Shown here one piece after another: positions 8,681 through 19,727 of a DNA stretch of 64,000 bases. A program made the position numbers and the translations under genes. Numbering within the stretch: the first letter of the stretch is position 1; every line of letters begins with the position of its first letter. The notes below the pieces were generated by a model. The model saw nothing but the letters and a program-made list of their open reading frames with translations, ran no database searches and had not been told where the DNA came from. Origin of the DNA: Pengzhenrongella sp031582905 (GTDB lineage Bacteria > Actinomycetota > Actinomycetes > Actinomycetales > Cellulomonadaceae); contig NZ_CP133990.1 of assembly GCF_031582905.1 (NCBI RefSeq), positions 2,852,001-2,916,000 on the forward strand, written 5' to 3'.

Positions 8681-9721
<1,041 letters not shown>

Positions 9722-9872
9722 GTCACACCTCATGTGTCGAAAGCAGCGAGCGCTGCGCCTGTGGGACTGGTCTTGAGCGTGCGGTGACGCTATGCCCGAC
9801 CACCGACATCCGCGCCGGCCCCGGCACTGCGTGTGGACGGGGCGGCGTCGTCATCACCTGGGGTCAGCGTAG

Positions 9873-9889
9873 CCGAACACGTGTTCGAT
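9873..9889 (-). promoter_or_regulatory. SOS (LexA) box upstream of recA
   Basis: CGAACACGTGTTCG is a perfect palindrome matching the Gram-positive/actinobacterial SOS box core CGAAC-N4-GTTCG. It sits in the 237-base gap between the DUF3046 gene and recA, so it should control recA-recX. The rest of that gap shows no further feature I can support. Confidence 0.8.
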
Positions 9890-9958
9890 CGGCAGAGCCG
9901 GGCGACGACACGCCGGTGTCCATGAGCGGGCGTCCGTGGCGGACGCCCTGCTCTGCGG

Positions 9959-10192
9959 TCAGGCCCGCGGCGGCGCGGGACGGCGGACGTCCGCCCCCCA
10001 CCGCTGCTCCTCGGGGACGTCCATCGCGTCGCACAGCACGTGCCACACCGTGCGCGGCTCGACCCCGTCCTCGATGGCCTGCGCCGCCGTCCGGTCGTCG
10101 AGCTCGCCGAGCACCTGGTCACCCGCGAGCGTGCGTCCGTACCGGTCCCCGAACACCTCGTCGACCAGCTGCCAGAACTCGCGGTTGCGCAT
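9959..10192 (-). CDS. DUF3046 family protein
   Basis: A 77-residue soluble protein beginning MRNREFWQLVDEVFG with a C-terminal WHVLCDAMDVPEEQRWG, diagnostic of DUF3046. This family is usually found next to recA in actinobacteria and has no known function. The start has a CAGGCT hexamer six bases upstream (10199-10204) and no ribosome binding site, so it may be leaderless. It is divergent from lhr. Confidence 0.85.
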   Translation of the reverse strand: MRNREFWQLVDEVFGDRYGRTLAGDQVLGELDDRTAAQAIEDGVEPRTVWHVLCDAMDVPEEQRWGADVRRPAPPRA

Positions 10193-10265
10193 GGGAGAAG
10201 CCTGTCACGCCCGGGGCGGCCCGTGCCCACCCGGTGACGCCCGGGCGCATGTGGGTGGCGACCGA

Positions 10266-10271
10266 CACAAT
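10266..10271 (+). promoter_or_regulatory. -10 element of lhr, leaderless
   Basis: CACAAT lies seven bases before the GTG at 10279. The final AT belongs to an alternative ATG at 10270. The spacing favours initiation at the GTG on a leaderless message. Confidence 0.4.
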
Positions 10272-10278
10272 GGCGCCC

Positions 10279-13200
10279 GTGAGCACGGACGGCGGCGAGA
10301 CGGCACCCGGGGCACCCCGCCGGTGCCCCCGCGGCGGACCCGGTCGCCGGGTTCTCCCCGCGACGCGGGACTGGTTCACCGGTGCGTTCGCGGCCCCGAC
10401 CGCGGCCCAGGCCGGTGCGTGGAGCGCCGTCGGCTCCGGGCAGCACGCCCTCGTCGTCGCGCCCACCGGATCGGGCAAGACGCTCGCGGCGTTCCTGTGG
10501 GCGCTGGACGGGCTCCTCGCGCCGCGGGCCGGCGAGCCCGTGCCGCAGTCGCCGGTCGAGCGCTGCCGCGTGCTGTACGTCTCACCGCTCAAGGCCCTCG
10601 CCTCGGACGTCGAGCGGAACCTGCGCTCCCCGCTGGTCGGCATCCGGCAGGCGTCGACGCGGCTGGGGCTGACCGCCCCGGACGTCACCGTCGGGGTGCG
10701 CACCGGCGACACCCCGCCGGCCGAGCGCCGCGCCTTCGCCACCAAGCCTCCGGACATCCTCATCACGACGCCCGAGTCGCTCTACCTCGTGCTCACCTCG
10801 GCGGCCCGCGCGGGCCTGTCCGGGGTGCGCACCGTCATCCTCGACGAGATCCACGCCGTCGCCGGCACGAAGCGCGGTGCGCACCTGGCGGTCACGCTGG
10901 AGCGGCTGGACGCGCTGCTGCCCGCACCCGCTCAGCGGGTGGGGCTCTCGGCGACGGTCCGGCCGGTCGACGCCGTCGCGTCCTTCCTCGGCGGGGCGCG
11001 CACCGCGGCCGACGGCGGCCGTGGCGTCGTCGTCGTGCAGCCGCCGTCGACGAAGCGCATCGAGGTGGACGTCGTCGTCCCGGTGCCCGACCTGTCCGAC
11101 CTCGCCGGCGCCCCGCTCCCGTCCGGCGCCGCGGCCGTGAAGGCCGCCGCGGCCCCCGACCTCCCGCCCCTGCCGGCGGGCGAGGTCGACCTCAGCGGCC
11201 CGGCCGCCGGCAACCCGCCCCGGCCGTCGATCTGGCCGCACGTCGAGGAGCGCGTCGTCGACCTGGTCGCGGACCACCGCTCCACGCTCGTCTTCACCAA
11301 CTCCCGGCGCGGGGCCGAGCGGCTCACCGCCCGCATGAACGAGGTGTGGGCCGTGCGCCGCGGCGAGGACGTGCCGGACCCGGGCACGCTGCAGCCCTCC
11401 GAGATCGCTGCGCAGTCCGGGACGGCGGTCGGGGTCGGCGCCGGGCTGCCCCCGTCGGACGACACGGTGCTGGCCCGTGCCCACCACGGCTCGATGAGCC
11501 GGGCCGAGCGCACCCGCACCGAGACCGAGCTCAAGGCGGGCCGGCTGCCCGCGGTGGTCGCGACATCGTCCTCGAGCTGGGGATCGACATGGGTGCGGTC
11601 GACCTCGTGGTCCAGGTGGGGTCGCCGCCGTCGGTGGCGAGCGGGCTGCAGCGCATCGGCCGCGCCGGGCACCAGGTGGGCGCGGTGTCCCGCGGCGTGC
11701 TGTTCCCGACCTTCCGCGGCGAGCTGGTGCCGTCGGCGGTGGTGGCCGGACGGATGCGGCGCGGCGAGATCGAGCACCTGTCGGTCCTGCGCAACCCCCT
11801 CGACGTCCTCGCCCAGCAGATCGTGGCGATGGTCGCCGTCGAGGACTGGACGGTGGCCGACCTCGCCGAGGTCGTGCGGCGCGCGGCGCCGTTCGCGGGG
11901 CTGGGTGACGGCGCGTTGCGGGCCGTGCTCGACATGCTCGCCGGGCGGTACCCGAGCGAGGACTTCGCCGAGCTGCGCGCCCGCATCGTCTGGGACCGCA
12001 CGCGGGACCTGCTCCAGGCCCGCCCCGGGGCGCTGCGGCTCGCCGTGACCAGCGGGGGCACGATCCCCGACCGCGGTCTGTACGGGGTGTTCCTCGCGAC
12101 GGGCTCCGCGCCGACCTCCGGTCCGGACGTCCCCGCCGACGACGAGCGCGCCGGCGGTGGGCGGCTCCGCGGGGGCAAGCGGGTCGGCGAGCTCGACGAG
12201 GAGATGGTCTACGAGTCGCGGGTCGGCGACACGTTCACGCTCGGGTCGAGCACCTGGCGCATCGAGGACATCACCCCGGACCGGGTGCTGGTCACCCCCG
12301 CACCGGGCATCCCGGGGCGGCTGCCGTTCTGGAAGGGCGACTCCCCGGGCGTCCGGCCGACCTGGGCCGGGCGATCGGGGCGTGGGTGCGCGGGCTGGTC
12401 GCGATGGCGCCGGACGCCGCCCGCGCGGAGGTCGAGGGCGCCGGGCTGGACCCGTGGGCGGCGGACAACCTCCTCGACTACCTGCGCGAGCAGGGCGAGT
12501 CGACCGGGACCGTGCCGGACGACCGGACCCTCGTCGTGGAGCGGTTCCGCGACGAGATCGGCGACTGGCGCATCGTCATCCACTCCCCGTACGGCGCCCG
12601 CGTGCACGCGCCCTGGGCGCTGGTGATCGGTGCGCGGATGCGTGAGCGGTACGGGGTGGACGCCGCCGCGATGCACGCCGACGACGGCATCGTCCTGCGC
12701 CTGCCGGACGTCCTGGTGGGCGACGGCGCGACGACCTGGGACGACTCGGGTCCGGCGCTGGACCCGGCCGACCTGCTCATCGACCCCGACGAGGTCGCCG
12801 ACGCGGTCCGCGAGGAGCTGGGCGGATCGGCGATGTTCGGCGCCCGCTTCCGGGAGGCGGCCGCACGCGCGCTGCTGCTCCCGCGGCGCCGACCCGACCG
12901 CCGCCAACCGCTGTGGCAGCAGCGGCAGCGGTCCGCGCAGCTGCTCAGCGTCGCCGCGCAGTACCCGGACTTCCCGATCCTGCTCGAGGCCGTGCGGGAG
13001 TGCCTGCAGGACGACTTCGACGTCGCCGCGCTCTCCGAGCTCATGGCCGACGCCGCCGCGGGCCGGGTCCGCGTGGTCGAGGTCACCACACCGACGCCGT
13101 CGCCGTTCGCGCAGTCCCTGCTGTTCGGCTACACCGCCCAGTTCCTCTACGACGGCGACGCCCCGCTCGCCGAGCGCCGCGCGGCCGCGCTGACCCTGGA

Positions 13201-15557
13201 CCCGACCCTGCTCGCGGAGCTCCTCGGCGCCAGCGGCAGCTCCCAGCTCGCCGACCTGCTGGACCCGGCGGCGGTCGAGCGCACCGAGGCCGAGCTCATG
13301 GGTCTGGCGCCGGACCGGCTCGCGCGGCACGCGGAGGACCTCGCCGACGTGCTGCGCCGCCACGGGCCGCTCACCACGGAGGAGGCCGCGCTGCGCACGC
13401 GCGAGGAGGTGCGCGGTGAGGTCGGCACCTGGCTGAGCGGGCTCTCCGAAGCCCGCCGGGTCATCCGCGTCCGCCTCGCGGGCGCCGCCCCCGGCCCGGA
13501 CGGCGTGGACCGCACCGAGCAGTGGGCCGCCGTCGAGGACGCCGGGCGGCTGCGGGACGCGCTCGGGGTCGCGCTCCCCGTCGGCGTGCCGGAGGTCTTC
13601 ACCGAGCTCGTCCCCGACCCGCTCGGGGACCTCGTGCGCCGGCACGCGCGCACGCACGGCCCGTTCCCGGCCCTGCAGGTCGCCGCCCGGTTCGGCATCG
13701 GCGTCGCGGTGGCGACCGACGTGCTGCGCCGGCTGGAGTCGTCCGGGGTGCTGGTGTCCGGCCGGTTGCGCCCGGAGGTGCTCGGCGGCAGCGGCGAGGA
13801 GTACTGCGACACCGAGGTGCTGCGGACGCTGCGCCGACGATCGCTCGCGGCGCTGCGGGCCGAGGTCGAGCCGGTCGACCAGGGGGCGCTCGGGGTCTTC
13901 CTGCCGCGCTGGCAGGGGGTCGGGCGGCTGCGCGGCGTCGACGGGCTCGCCCGGGCGATCGAGCAGCTCGCCGGCTCCGTCGTCCCGGCCTCCGCCCTGG
14001 AGTCGCTCGTGCTCCCCGCCCGGGTCGTCGACTACTCCCCCGCGATGCTCGACGAGCTCACGGCCGCCGGCGAGGTCGTGTGGGTCGGGCACGCCGAGCT
14101 CGCCGGGCACGACGGCCTGGTCAGCCTCCACCCGGCCGCGACCGCCGACCTCACCCTGGCGCTGCTCGGCCCCCCGAGCCGGGCGGACCGGTCGACACGC
14201 CCCTGCACCACGCGGTGCTCGAGGTGCTCGGCGACGGCGGCGCGTGGTTCCTGTCCGGCATCGTCCCCCGCGTCGGGGAGCGGCTGCGCGCGGCGGTCGT
14301 GGAGGCCACCACCGACGGGGCCGGTCCCGGCACGAACCCTGCGGCCACGGGGGCCGCCGGCGCGAGGGCCAGCCGGCGTTCGTCGCGCCGGGGCTCTCGG
14401 CGGTCGCCGCCGCGGTGTGGGACCTGGTGTGGGCGGGCCACCTCACCAACGACGGGCTCGGTCCGCTGCGGGCACGCCTGGGGGCGGGGGCACGGCGGGG
14501 GGCACCACGGAACCGGGCCCCGGCCCCGCGGTCCCGACCGATGCTGCGCGGGACCCGGCTCGGGCTGCGCCCGGGGGCGTCCCGGCCCGCGTCGTCGGTC
14601 GCCGACCTCGCCAACCCCGACGCGGGCGGGCGCTGGTCCATGCTGCCCGCGCGCGAGACCGACCCCACCGTCCGTGCGCACGCCCTGGCCGCCCAGCTCC
14701 TCGACCGGCACGGCGTCGTCACCCGTGCGGTCGCACCCGCGGAGGGCATCGCCGGTCAGTTCGGGCTGGTCTACAAGGTGCTCGCGGCGCTCGAGGGGGC
14801 CGGGCAGGTCCGGCGCGGGTACTTCGTCGAGCACCTCGGCGGCTCGCAGTTCGCGCTCCCCGGCGCGGTCGACCAGCTGCGCGCCGACGCGAAGGAGGCG
14901 ACGACGGAGTCCGCGGACGACGACGTCGCCGGCCCGCCGCGCGGGGGTCGTGCGCCCGCGGTCGCGGTCGTGCTCGCGGCGACCGACCCGGCGAACCCGT
15001 ACGGGGCAGCCCTCGCCTGGCCGGCCGCCGGCACGGCCGGCGCATCGGCGGCGGGTGCCCCGGCGGTGGGCACCACGTCGGCGGCCGGCACCACCTCGGC
15101 AGCCGGCACCACCTCGGCAGCCGGCACCACCTCGGCGGCCGGCACCAGCGCCTCGGCGGCCCGGCCGACCTCGGGGACCGGCACCACGGCCGCATCGCCA
15201 CCGGCCGTCGGCGCCACCACGGCGACCGCCGCCTCCGGCGACGCCCCCGCCACGACGCGGCACCGGCCGGGGCGCAAGGCGGGATCCGTCGTCGTCCTCG
15301 TGGCCGGTGCGCTGGTCCTCTACGTCGAGCGGGGCGGGCGCACCGTGCTGTCGTTCACGGACGACGCGGACCGCCTCGCCACCGCGGCGGCCGGGCTCGC
15401 CGACGCCGTCCGCACCGGCCGTCTGGGACGCACGGCGTTCCAACGCGGCAACGGGACCGAGCTGCTCGGTGACCTGCAGAGCCCGCTCGGCCGGGCACTG
15501 GTCGGTGCCGGCTTCGCGCCGACCCCACGCGGGCTCCGGCTGCGGGGCCAGGTGTGA
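10279..15557 (+). CDS. lhr: Lhr family ATP-dependent helicase (four frameshifts)
   Basis: A superfamily 2 DNA repair helicase, about 1,760 residues if four missing bases are restored near 11568, 12345, 14170 and 14357. Motifs in order: Walker A APTGSGKTLAAF, SPLKALASDVERNLR, DEIHAVAGTKRG, motif III LSATVRPV, motif VI QRIGRAGHQVG, then a winged-helix and long C-terminal domain ending near 15557. Coding capacity and Lhr similarity pass unbroken across each phase change, so I regard it as one intact gene with consensus errors. A repeat-rich linker (GTTSAA units) lies near 15069-15160. GTG at 10279 is chosen from the leaderless -10 spacing; ATG at 10270 is the alternative. nei follows after 3 bases. 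Confidence 0.88.
15069..15140. repeat. 18-bp tandem repeat inside lhr
   Basis: Four in-frame 18-base units encode Gly-Thr-Thr-Ser-Ala-Ala, followed by a diverged fifth. They lie in a non-conserved linker of the Lhr C-terminal region. Confidence 0.85.
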
Positions 15558-15560
15558 CCG

Positions 15561-16360
15561 ATGCCTGAGGGGGACACGGTCCGGCGCACCGCCCGGACCC
15601 TGGAGCAGGCGCTGACCGGACGCGTGCTGGAGCGCGCCGAGCTGCGCTGGCCGTCCGCGGTCGGTGTCGACCTGAGCGGGCGCACCGTGGTCAGCACCCG
15701 GTCCTACGGCAAGCACCTGCTCACCCGTGTCGACGACGGCCGGACCCTGCACACCCACCTCCGGATGGAGGGGTCCTGGAAGATCGCGCGGACCGGGGCG
15801 CCCGGTGCGCAGGGCCGGGTGCGTACATCCGCGCCGTGCTCGCCAACGCGGTGTGGACGGCCCTCGGGGACCGGCTGGGCATGCTCGACGTGGTCGCGAC
15901 GCGGGACGAGGGCACGCTCATCGGCCACCTGGGCCCGGACATCCTCGACGACGCGTTCCCGACCGAGGGGCTCGCCGAGGCCCTGCACCGGATCGCTCAG
16001 CGCGGCCGGACGCCGATCGCGGAGGTGCTGCTGGACCAGACAGCGCTCGCGGGGATCGGCACCATCTGGGCCTCCGAGCCGCTGTTCCTGCGGCGCATCT
16101 GGCCGTGGACGCCCGCCGCCGAGGTGCCGGACCTCGCCGGGCTGCTGCTCATGACGCGGGGGCTCATGGTGCGGTCGGTGGAGTCGACGTCCGGGCCGAC
16201 GGTGACCGGCGAGGGTGGGCGCGGGCAGGGCAGCTATGTGCACAGCCGGATGGGCCGACCGTGCCGGCGGTGCGGCACGCCGATCGAACGCGGGGTGGCC
16301 GGCGAGCCGCCCACCGAACGCCCCATCTCCTACTGCCCGCGGTGCCAGCCGGCGCCCTGA
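15561..16360 (+). CDS. nei: Endonuclease VIII-like DNA glycosylase (one frameshift)
   Basis: A base-excision repair glycosylase/AP lyase of the Fpg/Nei family. It begins MPEGDTV, where Pro2 and Glu3 are the catalytic residues; the D of PEGD marks the Nei rather than the Fpg branch. It contains an H2TH segment (LLDQTALAGIGTIWASE) and ends with a zinc finger C-x2-C...C-x2-C (CRRCGTPIE and YCPRCQ). One base is missing near 15817 within a G/C run; restored length is 266 residues. ATG at 15561 starts three bases after the lhr stop, so the two repair genes form an operon. Confidence 0.88.
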
Positions 16361-16408
16361 GGGGCCGCGGGTGCCGTGCCGGCGACCGGCCGGAGGGTCC
16401 CGGACGCA

Positions 16409-16439
16409 CGAACGCACCGGCCATCGGCCGGTGCGTTCG
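16409..16439. terminator. Bidirectional terminator nei / clgR
   Basis: A perfect 14-bp inverted repeat (16409-16422 and 16426-16439) with a 3-base loop lies between the convergent nei and clgR genes, about 50 bases from each stop. Confidence 0.8.
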
Positions 16440-16486
16440 GGTCGTGTGTCGATCGACGGCGCGTCGCGGTGCGCCCGTCGGTCGCG

Positions 16487-16834
16487 TCAGCCGGTCGGGG
16501 CGAGCTCTCCGCGGGCGCGGGCCCAGCCCAGTCCGGGCTCGGCGACCGGGCTCATCGACGTGGCGAGCTCGACCGGGACCGTGTCGGGGATGAGGAGGCC
16601 CTCGGCGACGGCGACCCGGTCGCTGACCTCGCGCAGCACGAGCGACAGCGGGATGTCCAACGCGTCGCAGATGCTGCCGAGCAGCTCCGACGACGCCTCC
16701 TTCTGGCCTCGCTCGACCTCGCTGAGGTATCCGAGCGACACCCGCGCGGCGGAGGACACCTCACGCAGGGTCCGACCCTGTCGCTGGCGGGCATCCCGCA
16801 GCACGTCACCGATCTCGCGGCGCAGTACCACCAT
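16487..16834 (-). CDS. clgR: XRE-family regulator, ClgR-like
   Basis: A 115-residue helix-turn-helix protein. The HTH (about 8-64) reads IGDVLRDARQRQGRTLREVS...VSLGYLSEVERGQKEASSELL, the ClgR signature. ClgR activates clp protease and stress genes in actinobacteria. ATG at 16834 has a strong GGGAGG ribosome binding site; the frame runs further upstream but without similarity. It lies downstream of cinA across 177 bases, in which a TACGGT hexamer could serve as its own promoter. The position behind pgsA-cinA matches the conserved actinobacterial order. Confidence 0.85.
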   Translation of the reverse strand: MVVLRREIGDVLRDARQRQGRTLREVSSAARVSLGYLSEVERGQKEASSELLGSICDALDIPLSLVLREVSDRVAVAEGLLIPDTVPVELATSMSPVAEPGLGWARARGELAPTG

Positions 16835-17011
16835 GTGGCGTCCCCCTCCCGTACCTCGTGCGGTCGACGACCGCGGATCCTGTCGGGCCACCGGCGGTCG
16901 TCCGACGACCACCCCGTTGACCCGCCCCTTCGTGGGGACGTTCCTACCGTACCCCGGCGCATCCGGCCTGCCCTGCGGGGCGCCGGTCACCGGTCCTGTG
17001 TTGTGCACATT

Positions 17012-17613
17012 TCATCCAACGCCGTGCTCCACCCGGGTGTTCCCACCCGGACGAGCGTCCGTGAGGACCTCGACGGCGTAAGCGAGCACCGCACGCGCCG
17101 CACCGGCACGGACCTCGGCCCGCCCCCCGTCGAGCCGCAGGGAGCGCACGTGCACCTCCTCGCCGACGGCCACCGCGACGTGGACCTCCCCGGTGCGTGC
17201 CCGTCCTGGGGATCCGGTCCGGCCACACCGGTCGTCGCCAGCCCGACGTCGGCGCCCAGCCGGGCGCGCACGCCCTGCGCCATCTCGCCGGCGACGCCGG
17301 GGTCGACCGCGCCGACGCGGGCGAGCAGCGCACGGTCCACCCCCAGCAGCTGGGCCTTGAGGTCGGTCGCGTACGCCACCACGCCCCCGCGGAGCACGCG
17401 GGACGCCCCCGGGACGTCGACCACCGCGGCGGTGACCATCCCGCCGGTGAGCGACTCCGCGACGGCCACGGACCGGCCGTGCGCGGCGAGCGCGGCAACC
17501 AGGGCCGCGGCGTCGGACAGACCTGGCTCCCCGCTCACGGCGGGACGGACGTCGTCCGGACGCGGGACCTCGCGACGCGGGACCTCGCGACGCGGGCCGT
17601 CCGCACGTGTCAC
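17012..17613 (-). CDS. cinA: CinA C-terminal domain protein / NMN amidase (one frameshift)
   Basis: This corresponds to the stand-alone CinA C-terminal (PncC-type) domain, which deamidates nicotinamide mononucleotide. Landmarks are VAVAESLTGGMVTA, VLRGGVVAYATDLK and GLATTGVAGPDPQDG. The frame breaks near 17198 where GGGCGAGG seems to have become GGGGAGG. Beyond it the correct frame continues GEVHVAVAVGEEVHVRSLRL and stops at 17012, giving 200 residues. The GTG at 17613 overlaps the pgsA stop (GTGA). The first 30 residues contain a short Arg-Glu-Val-Pro repeat. Confidence 0.85.
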
Positions 17614-18184
17614 GCGCGGCCGGCGTGGCGCAGCCGGAGCGCCTGGCGCACGTAGTCGGCGCCGGTGAGGAGAGTGACCGCGACCGCCGCCACCATCGTG
17701 ATCGTGGCCAGGACCCCGACGAGGTCCGGCAGGCGGTCGAGCGGGAGCAGGTAGAGCGCGATCGCGATCACCTGCAGCACGGTCTTGAGCTTCCCCCGCG
17801 CGAGGCCGGCATCACGGCGTAGCGCAGCACCATGAAGCGCATCGCGGTGATCCCGAGCTCGCGGACGAGGATCACGGCGGTCACCCACCACGACAGGTCG
17901 CCGAGGACGGACAGGCCGATGAGCCCGGACCCGATGAGCAGCTTGTCGGCGATGGGGTCGAGCAGCTTGCCCAGGTCGGTGATGAGGTTGTCGCGCCGGG
18001 CGAGGTAGCCGTCCAGCCGGTCGGTGACGGCCGCGAGCAGGAAGATCCCGGTCGCGGTCAGACGCCACGCCACCGAGTCGCCACCGTCGGCGAGCAGCGC
18101 CAGCACGAAGAACGGCACCAGCGCGATGCGCGCGAGCGTCACCGCGTTGGCGACGTTCCATCGGGACGGGGCTGTGGTGACCAC
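17610..18184 (-). CDS. pgsA: CDP-diacylglycerol-glycerol-3-phosphate 3-phosphatidyltransferase (one frameshift)
   Basis: An integral membrane enzyme making phosphatidylglycerol phosphate, the committed step to PG and cardiolipin. The CDP-alcohol transferase motif is present in full: DRLDGYLARRDNLITDLGKLLDPIADK split over DG, AR, G and two D positions. Four or more hydrophobic segments are visible. One base is missing in a G-run near 17798; restored length is 191 residues. GTG at 18184 follows TAGGCT by six bases, a leaderless start. cinA overlaps its end. Confidence 0.9.
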
Positions 18185-18190
18185 TCCGCC

Positions 18191-18196
18191 AGCCTA
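18191..18196 (-). promoter_or_regulatory. -10 element of pgsA, leaderless
   Basis: TAGGCT on the minus strand, six bases before the GTG of pgsA, with no Shine-Dalgarno between. Confidence 0.5.
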
Positions 18197-18369
18197 GGCC
18201 TCCCGGGTGCGCCCGCCTCCCGGGCCGTCCGCGTCCGCCCTGCTCCGGTGTGGTCGACGACCGGGCGACCTCGTCCGGCGACGGCGCCCACCGACGTGAC
18301 CGACACCCGGTGGCGGCGACACCCGGGCGACACCCGGGCGACGCCGGCGGGCGCCCGGCACGCACTCGC

Positions 18370-18375
18370 TAGGGT
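18370..18375 (+). promoter_or_regulatory. -10 element of capA-like gene, leaderless
   Basis: TAGGGT lies seven bases before GTG 18383. Confidence 0.55.
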
Positions 18376-18382
18376 CACCGGT

Positions 18383-19683
18383 GTGAGCTCGACCAGCGCC
18401 GATCGACGTCCCACGGGGCCGGCTGGCCGCATCGCCGCGGTGATGCTGGCGCTGGCCCTGCTCGCGGCGCTCGGCTGGGCGCTCGTCGCCGGGTGGCGTG
18501 CCACCTCGACGGACGCGCCCGGGTCACCGGTGGTGTCCGAGCCGGCGCCGACGGACACCCCGGCCCCGCCGACCCCCACGCCCACACCCACCGCCACACC
18601 ACCCCCGGACGCGACCTTCACGCTCCTCGCCGCCGGCGACGTGCTGCCGCACGGGTCGGTGATCAGGTCGGCGCAGACACCGGCGGGCTTCGACTTCGGA
18701 CCGCTGCTCGAGCCGCTCGACCCGTGGGTGCGCGGTGCGGACCTCGCCCTGTGCCACCTGGAGGTCCCGATCGCGCCGGACGGCTCCGCACCGTCGGGGT
18801 ACCCCACGTTCGGCGCGCCGCCCGAGCTCGCCGACGCCCTGCGGGCCCAGGGCTGGGACGGCTGCTCGACGGCGTCGAACCACTCCCTGGACCGTGGCCG
18901 CGCGGGCCTGGTCGCCACGCTGGACACCCTGGACGCCGCGGGCCTGGGGCACGTGGGCACCGCACGCACCGCGGCCGAGGGGGCCGCAGCCCAGCTGTAC
19001 CGCCTGGAGCGCGCCGGTCAGACGGTCACGGTGGGCCACGTCGCCGGGACGTACGGGCTCAACGGCCAGCCGGTGCCCTCGGACGCCCCGTGGTCGGTGA
19101 CCCTCCTCGACCCCGCCGTGCTGATCGCGCAGGCGACCGCGGCGCGCGCGGCCGGGGCCGACGTCGTGGTGGCGAGCGTCCACTGCTGCGTGGAGTACGT
19201 CACCGCGCCGTCCCCCGAGCAGGTCGACGTCGCCCGGACGCTCGCGGACTCCGGTGTCGTGGACCTCGTGATGGGGCACCACGCCCATGTGCCGCAGCCC
19301 GTGGCCCGGCTCGAGGGGGTCCGCGGGGAGAGGGCATGTGGGTCTTCCACGGGCTCGGCAACCTGCTGTCCAACCAGGACGCCGAGTGCTGCCCGGCCGC
19401 GACGTCGTCGGGGCTGGTCGGGACCGCGGAGGTGGTCAAGCCGGCCGACCGACCGGCGCGGGTGACCGCGGTCGGGTGGACCGGGGTCACGGTCGACCGC
19501 GGCGCGGGGCACCGGGTGCACGCCCTGCCGGACGTGACCGCCGGGACCGCGACGCTCGACGCCGCGGAGGTCGCCGCCCGGGCCGCGCGGGTCGCCGACG
19601 CGGTGGGCGCCGAGGCCCCCGGACGGACGTCACCGCCCGAGCCGACCGGACCACCGCCCCAGGTGGTCGCCCGCACCGGGTGA
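18383..19683 (+). CDS. CapA family protein (one frameshift)
   Basis: A membrane-anchored CapA/PGA_cap metallophosphatase-like protein of about 433 residues. An N-terminal transmembrane helix (AAVMLALALLAALGWALVAG) is followed by a Pro/Thr linker and the domain TLLAAGDVLPHGSV, CHLEVPIA, TASNHSLDRG and VMGHHAHVPQPV. CapA proteins take part in poly-gamma-glutamate or capsule synthesis and may hydrolyse a phosphate ester; no other capsule genes are nearby, so the role here is open. The frame changes near 19336 at CGCGGGGAGAG, explained by a missing C (GGGCGAG). It converges on the GGDEF gene. Confidence 0.82.
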
Positions 19684-19727
19684 GCGGGAGCGCCGGGTGA
19701 GCGGGGGCAGCGGGTGGGCGGAGCCCG

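Noticed and set aside
9722..9958. Additional small gene between the DUF3046 gene and recA
   Set aside because: Frames present are Arg-rich shadows; only the SOS box is supported.
10279..15557. Reading lhr (and the other broken genes) as pseudogenes or as several small genes
   Set aside because: Motifs continue in order across each break, all shifts are deletions, and the pattern is shared with essential genes such as infB, proS and ispG, so sequence error is far more likely.
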